Positions 3,706 to 6,981 of a DNA stretch of 6,981 nucleotides are shown here, piece after piece; positions within the stretch are counted from its first letter, which is position 1; the number at the start of each line of letters is the position of its first letter. This stretch comes from Desulfobulbaceae bacterium (GTDB lineage Bacteria > Desulfobacterota > Desulfobulbia > Desulfobulbales > Desulfocapsaceae). The stretch spans positions 1 to 6,981 of the forward strand of contig JAUVON010000145.1 in assembly GCA_030599175.1 (NCBI GenBank), read 5' to 3'. Position numbers and translations under genes: made by a program. The notes beneath the pieces were generated by a model. The model saw only the letters and a list, made by a program, of their open reading frames with translations. It was not told the origin of the DNA and ran no database searches.

Positions 3706-6384
3706 ATGTCATCCCCGGGGATGAAAGGTAGTAGTTTTATGGCTGGCGTCTCCATCGTTATCCCAACACTAAACGAAGCGGAGAATATCGATCCTCTTCT
3801 GCAACGGATTTTCAAAGTCGAGTTACAGGAGGGGTGTTCCCTTGAAATCATTATTGTTGATGATAGTCCTACCGATGATACCAGAATTCGTATATTGAAC
3901 TGGACTGAATCTCACCCTGTCAGGCTGGTGTGCCGTAGTAGCGGGGGAGGACTCGCCAGTGCGGTCATGGCAGGTGCCTCTGAGGCAAGTCATGGAATCG
4001 TCCTGGTCATGGATGCAGATCTGAGTCACCCGCCTGAAAAAATACCGGATATGATCCAACCGTTGCTTGATGGCAGTCATGATATGGTCATCGGCAGCCG
4101 TTATGTTGACGGTGGAGCAACTCCGGAGTGGCCATTCTCCCGCAAGTTTGCTTCAATGCTGGCTACCGTGCCTGCCCGTCTGTTCACAGACGCCAATGAT
4201 CCCATGGCTGGCTTTTTTGCTACTTCGAGGACACGTTTGACCGGTCTTTCGACTGAAGTTTCGGGATTTAAAATCGGATTGGAAGTGCTCGCCGCAGGCG
4301 GTGACAGCTTGCGTGTACTGGAAATTCCTATCATTTTTTATGATCGCGTCAAAGATTTTTCAAAGATGAACAAAGAGGTAATCTTTGATTATCTGAAGCA
4401 GGTCGCTCGGTTGAGCCGAATCTCGACAGAGAGTTTTTCTCTTTCACGGCTGGTCACTCTTGGTCTGCTTGGTGTACTGATTGTTAATCTCTTTTTTGCT
4501 TATGGTCTTAAAACCGGATTTTCATCTAACACCGCCCATCTCTCTGCTCTCTCTGTTTCCGGAGTGTTTCTGTTTCTTATGTCATTCCGCTTTTGGCACA
4601 GGACAAATCCTCGCCACAGTCTCCGCTGGCGCCACTGCTTTGGTGGATTACTGGCATTGACTTTATCGATGAGCCTGCAGGGTGCTGTTTTTCTTCTTTT
4701 TCAACAATATTTTTCATTTAGTGAAACTGCGGCAATAATTCCAGCCTCGTTTGTCGGGACATTCTGCTTTCTCGGTATTCTGGTCATCTATATTTTTTCA
4801 GGTTTTCATCGACTGACCAATGGTGTGAGGCTGAGGCTTGGTGCAATGGGAGCGATTCTGTTTATGATTTTTCTCAGGCTGGTTTACCTGGGATTGCCGG
4901 AATTGATGGAACAGGAGGCGTATTACTGGAATTATTCCCAGCATATGGATTTCAGTTATTTTGACCACCCACCAATGGTTGCCACCCTTATCTGGATTGG
5001 AACTGCACTTTTCGGTACAACAGAATTCGGGGTAAGATTGGGAGCCTTTCTCTGCTGGTTTATTACCGCCTTTTTTTCTTACCGCTTAACCTGTCGCATA
5101 TTTGGGCGTACAGCAGCGCTTGGTGCAATCCTCCTCGTTTCTCTGCTGCCCCTCTATTTTGGAGCCGGGTTCATAATGACTCCGGATGCACCATTATCAG
5201 CTGCCTGGTCTGCACTGCTTTACTTTCTCTATCGTGCCCTTGTGGATGGCAGGTCAGCAGCCTGGGTTGGGGTTGGTATCAGTCTCGGGTGCGGGATGAT
5301 TTCAAAATATACAATTGTGCTGCTTGGGCCTGCAATAATCTGTTTTATGCTTATGGATCGTGATGCGCGACGCTGGTTTATAAGGGTGGGCCCCTACGGT
5401 GCCGTATTGCTGGCGCTGCTGATTTTTTCACCGGTTCTTATTTGGAATTACCAGCATGAATGGGTTTCATTTTTGTTTCAGGGTGAGCACAGGGCTGAGG
5501 GTAAGCTCGTTTTTACTACCCATCGCCTGATCGGATATCTGGCTGCTATTCTGACCCCGGCAGGAATATTGAGTGTGTTCTACTTCTTTCTTCGCGGCAA
5601 CCGCTTTTTTAAGACTGCTGTAGATACCTGCCGGACGCAAAATAGTCGCTGCCTCAATCGTAATTATCTGTTCCTGTTGCTGATGGTATCATCGCCCTTT
5701 GCAGTGTTCTTTGTTTTCAGTTTTACCAGGGAGGTCAAACTGAATTGGACCAGTCCGCTGTGGCTGGCTGCAGTACCCTTTATAGCTTGCATTGTCATGT
5801 CGGTCTGGGGGAAGTGGGAATCGAAGTTCCTGAAGTTCAATTATATGTTTTGGAACTATACCCTTATTATTCTATTGACCACCTTCGTTGTGGGCATGCA
5901 CTATGCAACTCTCGGACTTCCCGGGATACCTCACCCTTCCCGGCCGTTTCTGACGGGTTGGTCGGAACTTGCAAGAGAGATTGATGCGGCAGTTGACAGA
6001 AGTGAGGCGCAGACTGGAAGCAGGCCGGTGGTGGTTGGCCTGGATCATTACCAGATTTCAAGTGGAATAGCATTTTACAGGACAAAAAATAATGCTGACA
6101 AACCTTCCTTTGAGAGAAACAGGGGAGTGAAGGAGACTCTCGGCCGGCATCTGTTCGGTTGGAATTCACGGATGTATCGCTACTGGGCTGACCCCCAGGA
6201 TTATAATGGCAGGGATATCCTGGTTATTGGTTCCAGAAAATCTCGAGTTGAGCATCCTGATTTTCAAAACTATTTTACCAGGATGAGCCCGGTTTTTCCT
6301 CTCAGCACTAAGAAAGGAGGGGAAGAGGTGAGGAAGTATTATACACGGTTGCTTTATGGATATCAGGCGGCTACTCTGCCTTGA
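3706..6384 (+). CDS. GT2 - GtrA-like - ArnT/PMT-like membrane glycosyltransferase fusion
   Basis: The 892-residue protein has three parts. Residues 14-240 are a GT2 domain like dolichyl-phosphate mannose synthase: VSIVIPTLNEAEN, VDDSPTDDT, catalytic-type DAD (103-105), GSRY (130-133). Residues about 245-370 hold four hydrophobic segments resembling GtrA. Residues about 375-735 are a PMT_2/ArnT-like multispanning glycosyltransferase: acidic EQEAYYW (402-408), FDHPP (419-423), MTPDAP (491-496), KLNW (678-681). A soluble tail (about 740-892) follows and is likely periplasmic. The first part should load a sugar onto undecaprenyl phosphate and the last should transfer it outside the membrane. The linked acyltransferase gene suggests lipid A or another envelope lipid as acceptor (inference). 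The start is uncertain: ATG 3706 is given, but ATG 3739 (MAGVSIVIP, AAAGG 10 nt upstream) fits GT2 proteins well. No frameshift is seen. Confidence 0.88.
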   Translation: MSSPGMKGSSFMAGVSIVIPTLNEAENIDPLLQRIFKVELQEGCSLEIIIVDDSPTDDTRIRILNWTESHPVRLVCRSSGGGLASAVMAGASEASHGIVLVMDADLSHPPEKIPDMIQPLLDGSHDMVIGSRYVDGGATPEWPFSRKFASMLATVPARLFTDANDPMAGFFATSRTRLTGLSTEVSGFKIGLEVLAAGGDSLRVLEIPIIFYDRVKDFSKMNKEVIFDYLKQVARLSRISTESFSLSRLVTLGLLGVLIVNLFFAYGLKTGFSSNTAHLSALSVSGVFLFLMSFRFWHRTNPRHSLRWRHCFGGLLALTLSMSLQGAVFLLFQQYFSFSETAAIIPASFVGTFCFLGILVIYIFSGFHRLTNGVRLRLGAMGAILFMIFLRLVYLGLPELMEQEAYYWNYSQHMDFSYFDHPPMVATLIWIGTALFGTTEFGVRLGAFLCWFITAFFSYRLTCRIFGRTAALGAILLVSLLPLYFGAGFIMTPDAPLSAAWSALLYFLYRALVDGRSAAWVGVGISLGCGMISKYTIVLLGPAIICFMLMDRDARRWFIRVGPYGAVLLALLIFSPVLIWNYQHEWVSFLFQGEHRAEGKLVFTTHRLIGYLAAILTPAGILSVFYFFLRGNRFFKTAVDTCRTQNSRCLNRNYLFLLLMVSSPFAVFFVFSFTREVKLNWTSPLWLAAVPFIACIVMSVWGKWESKFLKFNYMFWNYTLIILLTTFVVGMHYATLGLPGIPHPSRPFLTGWSELAREIDAAVDRSEAQTGSRPVVVGLDHYQISSGIAFYRTKNNADKPSFERNRGVKETLGRHLFGWNSRMYRYWADPQDYNGRDILVIGSRKSRVEHPDFQNYFTRMSPVFPLSTKKGGEEVRKYYTRLLYGYQAATLP

Positions 6385-6838
6385 CCAGTAATTTGGTCGT
6401 ACTTTTCAGAGTATCCAGGACAAAGGAGGTACGGATATTCTGGATGCCGGGAATGCTTGAAAGTTTGTCATTGATAAATGCCGTATAGCTCGGCATGTCT
6501 CTCACAGCTACTTTTAGCATAAAGTCCACATCCCCCGTCAACTGGTAACATTCAAGCACCTCTTCAAGTATGACCAGCCGCTCTTTTACCTGCTGCAACG
6601 AAGAAATCTGATGCAGACTGAGTGAAATAATAATGATGGCCATCAAGCCAAAGCCGGTCTTCTCCCGGTCAAGGAGGGTAAGATATTTTTTAATCACACC
6701 GGATGCCTCAAGTCGCTTGACCCGCTCCAGCATTGCCGGTGGAGAAATCCCTATCTCCGCCGCCAGTTTAGCATTTGTTATGCGACCGTTTTCTTGAAGA
6801 ATATTCAATATTTTAATATCAGTTTTATCAAGAGCCAT
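6371..6838 (-). CDS. Lrp/AsnC family transcriptional regulator
   Basis: At 155 residues this is a full-length family member. An AsnC-type winged helix-turn-helix spans about 4-60 (DIKILNILQENGRITNAKLA, then ISPPAMLERVKRLEASGVI). An RAM effector-binding domain covers about 66-145, with the typical GDVDFMLKV turn (102-110). Family members form dimers to octamers, bind DNA and respond to amino acids or related metabolites; some are global and some control a neighbouring gene. The stop codon lies inside the end of the glycosyltransferase gene: the two 3' ends overlap by 14 bp, so no terminator separates them and antisense interference is possible. The ribosome-binding region is a GA dinucleotide run 7 nt before the ATG. 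The target is unknown; the divergent neighbour beyond the right edge of the window is a plausible one. Confidence 0.92.
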   Translation of the reverse strand: MALDKTDIKILNILQENGRITNAKLAAEIGISPPAMLERVKRLEASGVIKKYLTLLDREKTGFGLMAIIIISLSLHQISSLQQVKERLVILEEVLECYQLTGDVDFMLKVAVRDMPSYTAFINDKLSSIPGIQNIRTSFVLDTLKSTTKLLVKAE

Positions 6839-6845
6839 AGTAGTT

Positions 6846-6857
6846 TCTCTCTCTCTC
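6846..6857 (-). repeat. (GA)6 dinucleotide run serving as ribosome-binding region of the Lrp-like gene
   Basis: Six GA units on the minus strand end 7 nt before the ATG at 6838. No other Shine-Dalgarno-like sequence lies closer, so the run is probably what the ribosome uses. Such short tandem repeats can change length during replication. Confidence 0.6.
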
Positions 6858-6943
6858 GTTTAACTTTCTTGTCATTTTTAACAAGCCGAGCCGGGTTCAG
6901 TCTTTTTGCACAGGTGTTTTGACACAAGTCTAGATTATGGCGC

Positions 6944-6972
6944 ATTGTATCTAATTAAATTAATAATTCCAA
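6944..6972 (-). promoter_or_regulatory. Sigma70-like promoter of the Lrp/AsnC gene
   Basis: TTGGAA (6972-6967) and TACAAT (6949-6944) are spaced by 17 bp on the minus strand, with an AT-only run in most of the spacer. The start would fall near 6937, giving a leader of about 100 nt. AT-rich DNA of this kind is typical of Lrp-family target sites, so autoregulation is possible but not shown. Confidence 0.5.
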
Positions 6973-6981
6973 GGGAAACGG

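Noticed and set aside
3823..4334. Minus-strand ORFs inside the glycosyltransferase gene
   Set aside because: They are opposite-strand shadows of the GT2 domain, whose motifs are clear in the plus frame.
6926..6950. Plus-strand promoter beginning with the TTGACA at about 6930
   Set aside because: No acceptable -10 box lies 16-18 bp downstream; the nearest TATCTA is too far away.

Overview
The window reads as chromosomal DNA of a Gram-negative bacterium. A lipid A-type acyltransferase implies an outer membrane. A cobalamin riboswitch in front of a divergent TrpD-like gene, together with the general style of the proteins, resembles corrinoid-using anaerobes such as the Desulfobacterota (former Deltaproteobacteria). 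That placement is an impression from sequence style, not a database result. No phage, insertion sequence, CRISPR array, tRNA or rRNA is visible.

Layout. (1) Positions 1-626, plus strand: the C-terminal two thirds of an opine/octopine-type dehydrogenase whose NAD-binding half lies outside the window. (2) Positions 646-2417, minus strand: a compact unit consisting of a sigma70-like promoter, a cobalamin riboswitch, a leader of about 200 nt, a TrpD-like phosphoribosyltransferase with altered substrate-site motifs, and a 70-residue unknown protein whose ATG overlaps the trpD-like stop. It converges on the dehydrogenase gene. (3) Positions 2418-2767: a non-coding spacer with a weak possible plus-strand promoter, a 24-bp inverted repeat inside it, and a perfect 12-bp-stem REP-like hairpin. 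(4) Positions 2768-6384, plus strand: a probable two-gene operon of an LpxL/HtrB-family acyltransferase and an 892-residue protein that joins a GT2 polyprenyl-phosphate sugar synthase, a GtrA-like membrane region and an ArnT/PMT-like membrane glycosyltransferase. (5) Positions 6371-6972, minus strand: an Lrp/AsnC regulator with a recognisable promoter. Its 3' end overlaps the glycosyltransferase 3' end by 14 bp.

Working model. Region 2 should be switched off by cobalamin. Since the TrpD homologue has lost residues that canonical enzymes use to bind anthranilate, it is more likely to act in cobamide or corrinoid metabolism than in tryptophan synthesis, with the small coupled protein as a candidate partner. 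Region 4 looks like an envelope-lipid modification unit: one gene adds an acyl chain, and the fusion could both make a lipid-linked sugar and transfer it, perhaps to lipid A. The strongest candidate for an under-described system is the riboswitch / TrpD-like / 70-residue protein unit. The glycosyltransferase fusion is second.
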